Source of the DNA: an uncultured Mycoplasmatota bacterium
GTDB taxonomy: Bacteria > Bacillota_I > Bacilli_A > RF39 > UBA660
DNA length: 10,846 bases
NCBI GenBank assembly: GCA_900553855.1
Contig: USFG01000020.1
Coordinates: forward strand, 1 to 10,846
Reading direction: 5' to 3'
Each line of letters starts with the position of its first letter. Within the stretch, counting starts at the first letter, position 1. Position numbers and translations under genes: made by a program. Positions 1 through 6,399 of the stretch are shown piece by piece. The notes under the pieces were generated by a model. It saw nothing but the letters and a program-made list of their open reading frames with translations. It did not search any database and was not told where the DNA came from.

Positions 1-16
1 TTACGAATTAATTAAG

Positions 17-37
17 CCATTTTTAGTAAAATGGTTT
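17..37 (+). terminator. Possible terminator of an upstream gene
   Basis: CCATTTT (17-23) pairs with AAAATGG (28-34) around the loop TAGT, and A-A-G/T-T-T flanks extend the stem. Only three T residues follow it, so this may be a weak terminator for a gene lying left of the window or a chance AT-rich hairpin. Confidence 0.3.
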
Positions 38-67
38 AAAGATTAGAATATATAATTAAGTATGCAT

Positions 68-97
68 TTGAAGTTATAATTATTCTTGTCTTTATAA
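68..97 (+). promoter_or_regulatory. Possible promoter for the DUF3221-like gene
   Basis: TTGAAG (68-73) and TTATAA (92-97) are separated by 18 bases and lie about 30 bases ahead of the start codon at 128. The fit to sigma-A boxes is moderate, and AT-rich DNA gives many such matches. Confidence 0.35.
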
Positions 98-127
98 ATA
101 GTAATTTGTTGAAATGGATGATTGAAT

Positions 128-871
128 ATGAAAAAAATATGTATTATCATAGGAATTGTTTTGATAGGACTTATTACAATGGGAATTATAACAAACTATA
201 TAGATAGTGGTAGAGTAACAACAGGGCATGAGCCAAAGTATTGTATCAAAATAGTTAATAATGATGGCAGTAAAGTAACATATTGGGGATTAGGTTATAA
301 AGTTATTAGATATGTTGGAGTATCGCCAAATGAACCTTATGAAAATAATATTGGCGTTAAAATGGGTAGTTGGTTTATGAGATACGAACTAGAACAAAAA
401 CTTAGTGCAAAAGAAATCAATAATTATATTATTAATTATTTAGAAGATAATAATGACATATCTAATTTTGCATTCAATTATGTTGATGATATAACTAATA
501 AAGTAATAGTTGGTTTAATAAATAATAGTAAAGAAGAACAAGAAAAGTTTATTAAGAAAGTATTTATTGATGATGAAACAAAAATATTAGATGCTATAAA
601 TAATCAAGAAATAATAAAATTTGTCGAACCTAAAGATGCTTTTGAAGGAAAAATCATTGTTGTAGAAGAAAACTATATAACTGTTGAAGTATTAAGAGAT
701 AGTAAATCATTTAAAGTGAAGGATAAAGTAACAATGAAAATATCAAGGACAACAAATGGTACAAATGATTATTATGCAGTAAATAATAAAGTAAGAGTTA
801 CATTTAGTGGTTTAATTGAATATTCAAATCCACCACAAATCAATGCAGTAAATATAGAACTTATATCGTAA
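128..871 (+). CDS. Membrane-anchored extracytoplasmic protein with DUF3221-like C-terminal domain
   Basis: A 247-residue protein of unknown role. Residues 1-24 (MKKICIIIGIVLIGLITMGI...) form a positively charged start followed by one hydrophobic helix, so it is probably exported and held in the membrane. There is no lipobox cysteine after the helix, so it is an anchor or signal peptide, not a clear lipoprotein signal. Residues 35-90 and 111-166 (with a DITNKVIVGL segment) look like small globular regions seen in secreted Firmicute proteins. Residues 172-247 (FEGKIIVVEENYI, then KVRVTFSGLIEYSNPPQINA) resemble the DUF3221 OB-like fold. I chose ATG 128 over TTG 122 because GGATG (117-120 region) then lies about 7 bases upstream. 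The family match is from memory and moderate; the function is unknown. Confidence 0.75.
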   Translation: MKKICIIIGIVLIGLITMGIITNYIDSGRVTTGHEPKYCIKIVNNDGSKVTYWGLGYKVIRYVGVSPNEPYENNIGVKMGSWFMRYELEQKLSAKEINNYIINYLEDNNDISNFAFNYVDDITNKVIVGLINNSKEEQEKFIKKVFIDDETKILDAINNQEIIKFVEPKDAFEGKIIVVEENYITVEVLRDSKSFKVKDKVTMKISRTTNGTNDYYAVNNKVRVTFSGLIEYSNPPQINAVNIELIS

Positions 872-1037
872 TGAATATTACAATTTGGTGAGATTGGTTT
901 GAAATATAACTAGTCTTTTTATTTTAAAAGAAAGAATAAAAACAAATGTCACGGGGATGATTTTTGTCACACAGAATATAAAGAACTAATATAATAAGAA
1001 TATAAATAATAGTTGTTTTAAAAATATTTTTATATAG

Positions 1038-1309
1038 CTGTGTTTCATCTGTACTTCTTATATTTGATAAATTTATAGTAATTACTCCGAGTTCTAATTT
1101 GTTACTTTTAAACTTATCATTATCTTTTATAGGTATTATTCTTAATAACGATGATATGTGGTATAACATAAGCAACATTTGTACCTGTAATATTTTTAAT
1201 TGAATCATTATTTATAATTGAAGTAGTATTGTAAATTTCCAATCATTTTAATTTTTCTTTTTAATTCACTTATTTTTAATTCTTTTGTTTCTATTAGGTT
1301 TCTCTACAT
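1038..1309 (-). pseudogene. Remnant of the repeat-borne gene, copy 1
   Basis: Read on the minus strand, this copy retains the C-terminal part of the same unrecognised protein that is broken in copy 2. The residues RIIPI are followed by KDNDKFKSNKLELGVITIN and LSNIRSTDETQ; in copy 2 a stop and frameshift fall after RIIPI. The middle of the protein is deleted and the N-terminal part is frameshifted. An open frame does run from 1208 to 924, but its first 20 residues are out of the ancestral frame. Its last 30 residues come from non-repeat DNA encoding a hydrophobic stretch, so it is a chance chimera, not an intact gene. Confidence 0.6.
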
Positions 1310-1312
1310 AAC

Positions 1313-1337
1313 AAAAAAACTAACTATTTCTAGTTAG
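1313..1337 (-). terminator. Intrinsic terminator in repeat copy 1
   Basis: CTAACTA (1320-1326) pairs with TAGTTAG (1331-1337) around TTTC. The seven A residues at 1313-1319 give a U-run on the minus strand, so termination would act leftwards. The same structure is at 7824-7849. It sits just ahead of the ribosome site of the broken repeat gene, where an attenuator would be placed. Confidence 0.65.
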
Positions 1338-1386
1338 CATTTAGTACTCTCAGAAGTTAATTTCCGAGTTTCCTATGAATTTGGAG

Positions 1387-1635
1387 TAGATGAGCAACAC
1401 ATTACGGACTATGTTTCATTTCTAAAATTATTATATATAATTTATTATTTATATCCACGGAAATATGGAGAATTTTGTTAATTTATAGTATACTAAATTA
1501 TGTCGGTGATAAATTTGTATTTATTAAATGAAAAAGAAAAATTAGCTAGAAAAAAATATAAGGAAAAAATCAACTTGGATTGAATGCTAAATTGCAAAAG
1601 ATTGTGTAAAGCCTACAATGTAAGGATGTGAAAAA
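1387..1635. other. Non-coding leader region ahead of the HD gene
   Basis: No convincing gene is present. The stretch holds the left TTACGGACT half-site (1402-1410), a promoter (1466-1494) and about 140 bases of leader. A 27-codon frame from ATG 1500 (or 22 codons from TTG 1515, behind CGGTGAT) to TGA 1583 encodes a lysine-rich peptide. It is too short and composition-driven to call. Confidence 0.5.
1466..1494 (+). promoter_or_regulatory. Promoter for the HD-domain gene
   Basis: TGGAGA (1466-1471) and TATACT (1489-1494) are exactly 17 bases apart, and the -10 box matches TATAAT at five of six positions. Transcription would start near 1501, giving a leader of about 135 bases before the start codon at 1636. 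Confidence 0.45.
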
Positions 1636-2664
1636 ATGAAAAAATATTATGATAATTTAAATACAGAAATAAAAAAATATTTTAAAATATTAGAATCAAA
1701 TTTTCCAGAATGGTTAAATGAATATATAGACACAAAGGAATTGTTATCACAACAATATATTAGTGTTACTTGTGGTACTATATATTCAAACTTGTTTGAA
1801 AGTGATTTTTTCTTTTCAAGTTTAGATCATTCTGTTGCAGTTGCTTTAATTGTTTGGCATTTTACACATGATAAAAAGCAAACTTTGTCTGGATTATTTC
1901 ACGATATAGCAACACCTGCATTTAAGCATTGTGTGGATTTTCTTAATGGAGATTATATGACTCAAGAATCAACAGAAGATTTAACAACAGAAATTATAAA
2001 AAAATCTAAAGAAATAATGAAATTATTAAAAAGGGATAATATTGAAATATCAGAAATTGATAATTACCATTTATATCCTATTGCTGATAATGACACACCT
2101 AAATTATCTGCTGATAGGTTGGAATATTCATTATCAAATGCTCTGTTTACATATAGGCTATTAGATCTAGCAAGTATTAAAGAAATATATGATGATATTG
2201 AGATACAAACTAATGAAGAAAAAGAAATAGAATTAGGATTTAAAACTAAAAAAAATGCTAGAAACTTTGTTAAGGTTACAAGTAGATTATCTGTTATATA
2301 TCGTGAGGATAGAACTAGATATTCTATGCAATTAATTGCTGATATTCTAAAAAGATTAAGCGATGAAAACAAAATATCTAAAAAAGATTTATATGAATTA
2401 AAGGAAAGTGAAGTAATAAATATTATAGAATCTTCTAAATATAATGACATATTCAATATCTGGAAAAATGCTAAGAAAGTAAAAATATCAAAAGAAAAAC
2501 CAAAAAACATCTATTATGTGCATCATGGAGCAAAGATTAGATATATTGATCCATTATTTAATGGTAAAAGAATTTCAAAATGTTGCAAACTTGCTAACAA
2601 AATGATAAAAAACAATTTATCTTACAATATGGATAATTATGTATATTTAAATTTTAATTTTTAA
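1636..2664 (+). CDS. HD-domain phosphohydrolase, dNTPase/SAMHD1-like
   Basis: A 342-residue cytosolic protein with a metal-binding HD core. His65 lies in SSLDHSVAVA, His89-Asp90 in LSGLFHDIATPAFKH, and Asp160 in LSADRLEYSL. This H...HD...D order, together with the FHD(I)xTPxFKH sequence and the DRLEYSL segment, resembles dGTP triphosphohydrolases and SAMHD1 more than HD-GYP or RelA/SpoT proteins. The likely reaction is hydrolysis of a nucleotide phosphate, but the substrate cannot be read from the sequence. The C-terminal 120 residues are lysine-rich and unassigned. AAGGA (1622-1626) lies 9 bases before ATG. The gene is monocistronic, with its own promoter and a strong terminator, and sits inside an apparent insertion. 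HD dNTPases deplete nucleotides against viruses in several systems, but a defence role here is inference. Confidence 0.85.
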   Translation: MKKYYDNLNTEIKKYFKILESNFPEWLNEYIDTKELLSQQYISVTCGTIYSNLFESDFFFSSLDHSVAVALIVWHFTHDKKQTLSGLFHDIATPAFKHCVDFLNGDYMTQESTEDLTTEIIKKSKEIMKLLKRDNIEISEIDNYHLYPIADNDTPKLSADRLEYSLSNALFTYRLLDLASIKEIYDDIEIQTNEEKEIELGFKTKKNARNFVKVTSRLSVIYREDRTRYSMQLIADILKRLSDENKISKKDLYELKESEVINIIESSKYNDIFNIWKNAKKVKISKEKPKNIYYVHHGAKIRYIDPLFNGKRISKCCKLANKMIKNNLSYNMDNYVYLNFNF

Positions 2665-2670
2665 TAATAT

Positions 2671-2709
2671 GAGGAAGAAATTAATTTGATATTTTTTTCC
2701 TCTTTTTTT
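2671..2709 (+). terminator. Rho-independent terminator of the HD gene
   Basis: GAGGAAGAAAT (2671-2681) pairs with ATTTTTTTCCTC (2691-2702), allowing one wobble and one bulge. Seven T residues follow (2703-2709). It starts six bases after the stop codon of the HD gene. Confidence 0.8.
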
Positions 2710-2721
2710 ATAGTGTTTATA

Positions 2722-2758
2722 TAAAATAAAAACTCACGAACTTTTCAGTCCGTAAGTT
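2722..2758 (-). terminator. Rho-independent terminator facing left
   Basis: On the minus strand AACTTACGGAC pairs with GTTCGTGAGTT over 11 pairs, two of them G-U, around the loop TGAAAA (stem 2731-2758). A T-rich tail follows (2722-2730). The wobble pairs exist only on the minus strand, so it faces left. It would end transcripts of the LysR gene about 95 bases after its stop. The right TTACGGACT half-site is part of this stem. Confidence 0.65.
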
Positions 2759-2767
2759 GATTTTAAA

Positions 2768-2845
2768 TGGAGCGATAACAAAGGATATTCGAAACTCCTA
2801 ATAGTAAAGTTGATAAACAACTAATCACTAAAATAATAATACCAT
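2768..2845. repeat. Long repeat, copy 3 (right part only)
   Basis: These 78 bases match 7894-7972 with about four differences, from TGGAGCGATAACAAAGG to ACTAAAATAATAATA-CAT. Conserved pieces include GGAG...CTCC bracketing a short inner stem, and AGTTG-ATAAA-CAACT. It is the half missing from copy 1 and ends just six bases from the LysR stop codon. Confidence 0.85.
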
Positions 2846-2851
2846 AAATTT

Positions 2852-3724
2852 TTATTTTTTTAAATATTTAATAAACATTTTACTAGCAAATGTTAAAGAA
2901 ACTGATTTGTTAGTTGCCAAATATATATTTATATTTGGTATTTTTTTATTAATATTTAATTCCTTTAAGTTTTTATAATTTCTTTTTGCTAAATCTATTA
3001 TTGCAAATCCAATACCTAAACCAATATTAGTAAATTCAGTAATTAACTCTTGACTTACAACTTCCATTTTAGGAATTAATTTAACATTATTTTGCAGTGC
3101 AATATAATCTAATAACTTTCTACTATTAGATTCTTCTTTTTGTAATATAAGAGGAACATTATTTAAATCTTCAAAATTATTAATATTATCATCATAAAAC
3201 TCTGGGTTATAAATAAATCCCTGCTTTAATTCTTTTATCTTTTCTAGATTAAGATTTGCTTCTTTAATATTGCTTTCATTAAATATAACAAAATCTAGTT
3301 TTCCTAGTTTTAAATCATTTATCAAATTACTAGTTAAATCATTTGTAATATTAATATTTATATTTGGATAGTCAAGATGAAAATCTTTTAACGCATTCAT
3401 TAAAACTAGTTTAGTTAAAGTAGTTGAACAGCCAATTTTAATTTCACCTTTAGATAAATCTTTAAATGAAGTAAATTCATTTTCTGCATTATTAATTAAT
3501 TCTAAAGCACCTTTAACATATTCATAAAACATTTTGCCTTCTTCAGTAAGTCCCATACCTTTATTACTTCTTAAAAATAAAGTTCCACCTAATTGACCTT
3601 CTAACTTTTTAATTGATTGTGAAATAGCAGGTTGAGATATATGTAATTCTTCACTAGCTTTAGTCATATGCTTGTGTTTAGCAACAGCATAAAAAACTCT
3701 ATATAATTCTAAATCTACATTCAT
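2852..3724 (-). CDS. LysR-family transcriptional regulator
   Basis: A 290-residue DNA-binding regulator of typical LysR length. Residues 1-60 form the winged helix-turn-helix (MTKASEELHISQPAISQSIKKLE at about 20-42), followed by FLRSNKGMGLTEEG. The rest is a periplasmic-binding-protein-like effector domain starting near KGEIKIGCSTTLT. AAGGAAGG lies 6 bases before ATG (minus strand). It is divergent from coaC, 88 bases away, so by the usual LysR arrangement it probably controls the coaC operon and itself. The effector is unknown. A 6-base inverted repeat surrounds its ribosome site. Confidence 0.93.
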   Translation of the reverse strand: MNVDLELYRVFYAVAKHKHMTKASEELHISQPAISQSIKKLEGQLGGTLFLRSNKGMGLTEEGKMFYEYVKGALELINNAENEFTSFKDLSKGEIKIGCSTTLTKLVLMNALKDFHLDYPNININITNDLTSNLINDLKLGKLDFVIFNESNIKEANLNLEKIKELKQGFIYNPEFYDDNINNFEDLNNVPLILQKEESNSRKLLDYIALQNNVKLIPKMEVVSQELITEFTNIGLGIGFAIIDLAKRNYKNLKELNINKKIPNINIYLATNKSVSLTFASKMFIKYLKK

Positions 3725-3741
3725 TATAAGCCTTCCTTATA
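3725..3741. promoter_or_regulatory. Inverted repeat over the LysR ribosome site
   Basis: TATAAG (3725-3730) and CTTATA (3736-3741) are perfect inverted arms around CCTTC. On the minus strand the loop is part of the Shine-Dalgarno sequence. It overlaps the predicted transcription start, so it could be an operator for self-control or a small RNA hairpin. Chance is possible. Confidence 0.35.
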
Positions 3742-3744
3742 GGC

Positions 3745-3774
3745 ATTATAACATAAATATATTTTTCTTATCAA
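3745..3774 (-). promoter_or_regulatory. Promoter of the LysR gene
   Basis: On the minus strand TTGATA (3774-3769) and a perfect TATAAT (3750-3745) are 18 bases apart, preceding the LysR start by about 20 bases. The promoter for coaC must lie in the same 88-base gap. TAAAAT (3786-3791) is its best -10 candidate, with no good -35 partner, as expected if an activator is needed. Confidence 0.6.
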
Positions 3775-3812
3775 TATTTTAATAATAAAATGAAAGTGAA
3801 AGGAAGGATAAT

Positions 3813-4364
3813 ATGTTTAAAGATTTAAATATTGTTATTGGAATAACTGGAGGAATTGCTGCTTATAAGGCATGCAGTATAGTCAGTTATTTAAAAAGTG
3901 AAGGAGCAAATGTAGATGTAATAATGACAAAGAATGCTTGTGAATTTATTACACCATTAACACTAGAAACATTATCTGAAAATAAAGTAATAACTGATAT
4001 GTTTGAAAGACCGGATTATATTGATGTTAAACATATTAGTTTAGCAAGAAAAGCAGACTTATTTTTAATAGTACCTGCAACTGCAAATATAATTGGAAAA
4101 GTTGCAAATGGAATTGCTGATGATATGTTATCTACAACTATTATGGCAACAAAAGCTCCAGTAATATTTGCACCTGCTATGAATAATGGAATGTATGAAA
4201 ATCCTATTGTTCAAAATAATTTAGAAAAATTAAGATCTTATGGTTATAAGATTATTGAACCTTCTGTTGGTCATCTTGCTTGTGGATATGAATCTAAAGG
4301 TAAACTTCCTAGAAGTGAAGAAATAATTGACTATGTTAAGGTTTTAGTAAAGGAGAGAAAATAA
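3813..4364 (+). CDS. coaC: Phosphopantothenoylcysteine decarboxylase
   Basis: This flavoprotein decarboxylates 4'-phosphopantothenoylcysteine to 4'-phosphopantetheine in coenzyme A synthesis. At 183 residues it is the normal size for a stand-alone CoaC. Hallmarks of the HFCD flavoprotein fold are visible: GITGGIAAYKA (10-20), catalytic His74 in VKHISLARKADL, VPATAN, the PAMN signature (121-124) followed by MYENP (127-131), and the substrate-clamp Cys157 in HLACGYESKGKLP. AGGAAGG (3801-3807) lies 5 bases before ATG. The next gene, coaB, starts one base after its stop, so the two are translated together. CoaC and CoaB are separate here, not fused as in most bacteria, which matches streptococcal-type organisation. 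Confidence 0.96.
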   Translation: MFKDLNIVIGITGGIAAYKACSIVSYLKSEGANVDVIMTKNACEFITPLTLETLSENKVITDMFERPDYIDVKHISLARKADLFLIVPATANIIGKVANGIADDMLSTTIMATKAPVIFAPAMNNGMYENPIVQNNLEKLRSYGYKIIEPSVGHLACGYESKGKLPRSEEIIDYVKVLVKERK

Positions 4365-4365
4365 A

Positions 4366-5091
4366 ATGAAAAAAATAATTATAACTGCTGGTGGAACAAG
4401 TGAAAGAATTGATAATGTTAGAAAAATAACAAATTCATCTAGTGGTAGATTAGGAATGACGATTGCAAATCATTTATTAGAGGAAAATAATGACCTAATG
4501 ATTTACTATTTATGTTCAAAAAATTCATTAAGACCTACTGATAAAAGAGTTCAAGTTGTTGAAATAGATGGAACTATAGATCTAAAGAATACTATTGAAG
4601 GTTTACTTACGAATGAACACATAGATTATTTTATTCATTCTATGGCAGTATCTGATTACACGACAGACTATGTAACCACAATCGAAAGGATAAAAGAAAG
4701 TGTTAAGGAGCACGATGATATTGATGAAGCATTTAAAAATATTGAAGTTATTGGTGGAAGTAAAATATCTTCATATGAAGATAATCTAGTAATAGTATTA
4801 AAGCCAACTCCTAAAATAATATCTATTATCAAAAATTTAAGTCCATCAACATATCTTGTAGGATTTAAATTATTAGATGGAGTATCAAAAGAGGAATTGA
4901 TTGAAGTTGCAAAGAGATTACGAAATAAAAATAATTGTGATTTAGTTGTTGCTAATGATTTATCTAATATTAGAAATGGTAATCATATTGGTTATATAAT
5001 CGATAAAACTAACGAAATAGAAGAAGCACATGGTAAAGATGATATAGCTAAAAAGCTAGTTAGAAAGATGTTTAATGATGGAAAAAAATAA
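4366..5091 (+). CDS. coaB: Phosphopantothenate-cysteine ligase, streptococcal type
   Basis: This enzyme joins cysteine to 4'-phosphopantothenate, supplying the substrate of CoaC. At 241 residues it fits the stand-alone streptococcal CoaB subfamily. Visible motifs are ITAGGTSERIDNVRKITN followed by SSSGRLG (6-30), AVSDY (94-98), KISS (134-137), LKPTPKII (145-152), VGFKLL (165-170) and VANDL (195-199). These correspond to the nucleotide- and phosphopantothenate-binding loops of the family. GGAGAG lies about 8 bases ahead of ATG, inside the end of coaC. Its last 17 bases overlap the next gene, which points to translational coupling. Confidence 0.95.
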   Translation: MKKIIITAGGTSERIDNVRKITNSSSGRLGMTIANHLLEENNDLMIYYLCSKNSLRPTDKRVQVVEIDGTIDLKNTIEGLLTNEHIDYFIHSMAVSDYTTDYVTTIERIKESVKEHDDIDEAFKNIEVIGGSKISSYEDNLVIVLKPTPKIISIIKNLSPSTYLVGFKLLDGVSKEELIEVAKRLRNKNNCDLVVANDLSNIRNGNHIGYIIDKTNEIEEAHGKDDIAKKLVRKMFNDGKK

Positions 5092-5743
5092 AATAATATA
5101 TATTCAAAATCTAAATACTGATATTGATAATTTATACAATGAATTATTAAATAAGAAAGAACAATTCTTATTTGTTAGTTGTAAAGGTATAAAATATGTT
5201 TTGACAAAAGAAAAAAGTATTATACCAATAAATGATACAAAGACATTTTTAAATAGTATTAAAAGTGATATTTATTATAAATCAATTATAAGAACCGATA
5301 ATGTTATTTTAGATAAAAATGATTTAGAACTATATAAACAATATATAGAGAAATTTAAAAATAAGCTAACTGAAAAAAAATATAATGACAGGTATTATTT
5401 TGGGAGTGTAGCTATAAAAACTACTAATGGCTTCATTACTACAATTAGAGGAAAAGAAGATTTAAATGAGTATACTTTAGTTGAGAATGTTGATCATGAT
5501 AATCATATTATTAATGTATTAAATAAAAAAGCTACATTAAATGCACCCCTGTTAGACTATATATTCAAAAACAGAAAAGTAAAAGCAATAGTTCATTTAC
5601 ATGAATTTGATAACAAATTGCCATTTTATGATTATGCATTTCCAGGTACATTAAAAGATTCAGTAAGGGATAACACTACTTCTTTTAATATTATGTATCA
5701 TGGAGTTATATATTTGTTTGATAAGAATGGAAATATTTTATAG
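5075..5743 (+). CDS. Class II aldolase/adducin-like protein
   Basis: A 222-residue protein whose C-terminal half resembles class II aldolases. YYFGSVAIKTTNGFITTIRG (108-126) matches the substrate-loop strand, where the family usually has GNxS. KATLNAPLLDYIFKN is the helix before the metal site, AIVHLHE gives His174 and His176, and IMYHGVIYLF gives His209 as a third zinc ligand. The first 100 residues are unlike the rest and unassigned. Family enzymes cleave, epimerise or dehydrate sugar phosphates; no substrate can be inferred here. It overlaps coaB by 17 bases and is cotranscribed with it. ATG 5075 is followed by a second ATG at 5078, and neither has a strong ribosome site, consistent with coupling to coaB. 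Confidence 0.7.
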   Translation: MMEKNKIIYIQNLNTDIDNLYNELLNKKEQFLFVSCKGIKYVLTKEKSIIPINDTKTFLNSIKSDIYYKSIIRTDNVILDKNDLELYKQYIEKFKNKLTEKKYNDRYYFGSVAIKTTNGFITTIRGKEDLNEYTLVENVDHDNHIINVLNKKATLNAPLLDYIFKNRKVKAIVHLHEFDNKLPFYDYAFPGTLKDSVRDNTTSFNIMYHGVIYLFDKNGNIL

Positions 5744-5757
5744 AGAGGATGATGATT

Positions 5758-6399
5758 ATGAAATACCCTAAATATACAGATTATGAAAAAATGTACAAAA
5801 GATACTTTGATAAAGGAGTCGGATATTTGATTGATAAAGCTGACTTAAAAAGAGATGATAAAGTGTTAGATATTTGTGGTGGTAATGGAAGATTAACAAG
5901 AGAATTATTAAAAAGATGTAATGATGTAAGTTATTTGGATAGAGAAGCAGATATGATTCCAGAAGATTTAGAAAAACTTGGTGTTAGAGTTTATAACGAA
6001 GATGTTGAGACTTTTGTTACCCACTCACAAGAAAAATATAATAAAGTTTTTTGTGAACAGGCAATAAACTATTGGCTTTTAAATATTAATATTGAACAAT
6101 TTAGTAATATATTTTCACCTAATGGCTTATTTATATTTAATACATTTTCAAATATGCCAACAAAAACCCCAATGATAAAGCAATATACTATTGATGGAAT
6201 TAATTATCTTGAAATATCATATTTGGTTGATAATAAAGTTGAGCATATTCAAATTAAAGAAGGATATCCACCACATTTTACTGAATTTGATTGGATATCT
6301 CAAGAACAATATAGAGAACTTCTTTCACAATATTTTGACATAGAACTATTTGATAATGGTAAAAGTTCTTTATATAAATGTAAGAGGAAAAAACTATGA
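5758..6399 (+). CDS. Class I SAM-dependent methyltransferase
   Basis: A 213-residue Rossmann-fold methyltransferase. Motif I is VLDICGGNGRL (36-46). The acidic residue after the second strand is Asp61 in SYLDREADM, the adenine-side segment is NEDVETF (80-86), and the motif IV region is KVFCEQAINYWLL (96-108). No target-recognition domain is visible, so a small-molecule substrate is likelier than DNA, but this is inference. An in-frame ATG at 5749 exists, but GAGAGG (5743-5748) touches it directly. ATG 5758 is 9 bases downstream and is the better start. The gene follows the aldolase-like gene by 14 bases and overlaps the next gene as ATGA. Confidence 0.85.
   Translation: MKYPKYTDYEKMYKRYFDKGVGYLIDKADLKRDDKVLDICGGNGRLTRELLKRCNDVSYLDREADMIPEDLEKLGVRVYNEDVETFVTHSQEKYNKVFCEQAINYWLLNINIEQFSNIFSPNGLFIFNTFSNMPTKTPMIKQYTIDGINYLEISYLVDNKVEHIQIKEGYPPHFTEFDWISQEQYRELLSQYFDIELFDNGKSSLYKCKRKKL

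Larger units (their letters stand above)
1038..1386. repeat. Long repeat, copy 1 (left part, internally deleted)
   Basis: This block matches 7383-7898 in the same orientation, beginning at CTGTGTT and ending at TGGAG. Its last 80 bases (1307-1386) differ from copy 2 at only a handful of positions. About 160 bases present in copy 2 (roughly 7464-7621) are missing here. The gap falls between two occurrences of an AGGTATT...ATTCTTA sequence, so a deletion between short direct repeats is likely. After TGGAG the match stops and unrelated sequence begins. The part of copy 2 that should follow is found instead at 2768-2845. Confidence 0.85.
1387..2767. mobile_element. Candidate inserted cassette carrying the HD gene
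   Basis: This segment separates two blocks (1038-1386 and 2768-2845) that are contiguous in copy 2 at 7894-7898. TGGAG occurs at both junctions (1382-1386 and 2768-2772) but once in copy 2, as expected for a 5-base target duplication. TTACGGACT lies 15 bases inside the left edge (1402-1410) and its reverse complement 12 bases inside the right edge (2747-2755), each preceded by CAAC in the inward direction. No transposase is encoded, so if mobile it would need one in trans. Recombination between repeat copies is the alternative. Confidence 0.45.

Noticed and set aside
122..127. TTG 122 as start of the first gene
   Set aside because: ATG 128 is two codons downstream, has better spacing to GGATG, and gives a standard signal-like N-terminus.
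948..970. TGTCAC direct repeat and a TTGTCA/TATAAT pair near 964-995
   Set aside because: The promoter spacing is 20 bases, no gene follows, and two six-base matches 17 bases apart are likely chance.
924..1208. 94-codon minus-strand open frame as a gene
   Set aside because: It joins out-of-frame and in-frame pieces of the degraded repeat gene with unrelated hydrophobic sequence. No ribosome site was found, so it is treated as part of a relic.
1500..1583. Short lysine-rich peptide gene (27 codons) before the HD gene
   Set aside because: ATG coincides with the predicted transcription start, the alternative TTG has a weak ribosome site, and such frames are expected by chance in AT-rich DNA.
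2064..2510. 148-codon open frame on the minus strand
   Set aside because: It lies wholly inside the HD gene, antisense, and has the low-complexity Phe/Ser/Leu/Ile composition typical of a shadow frame.
5749..5757. ATG 5749 as start of the methyltransferase
   Set aside because: The GAGAGG ribosome site directly abuts it; ATG 5758 has normal spacing.
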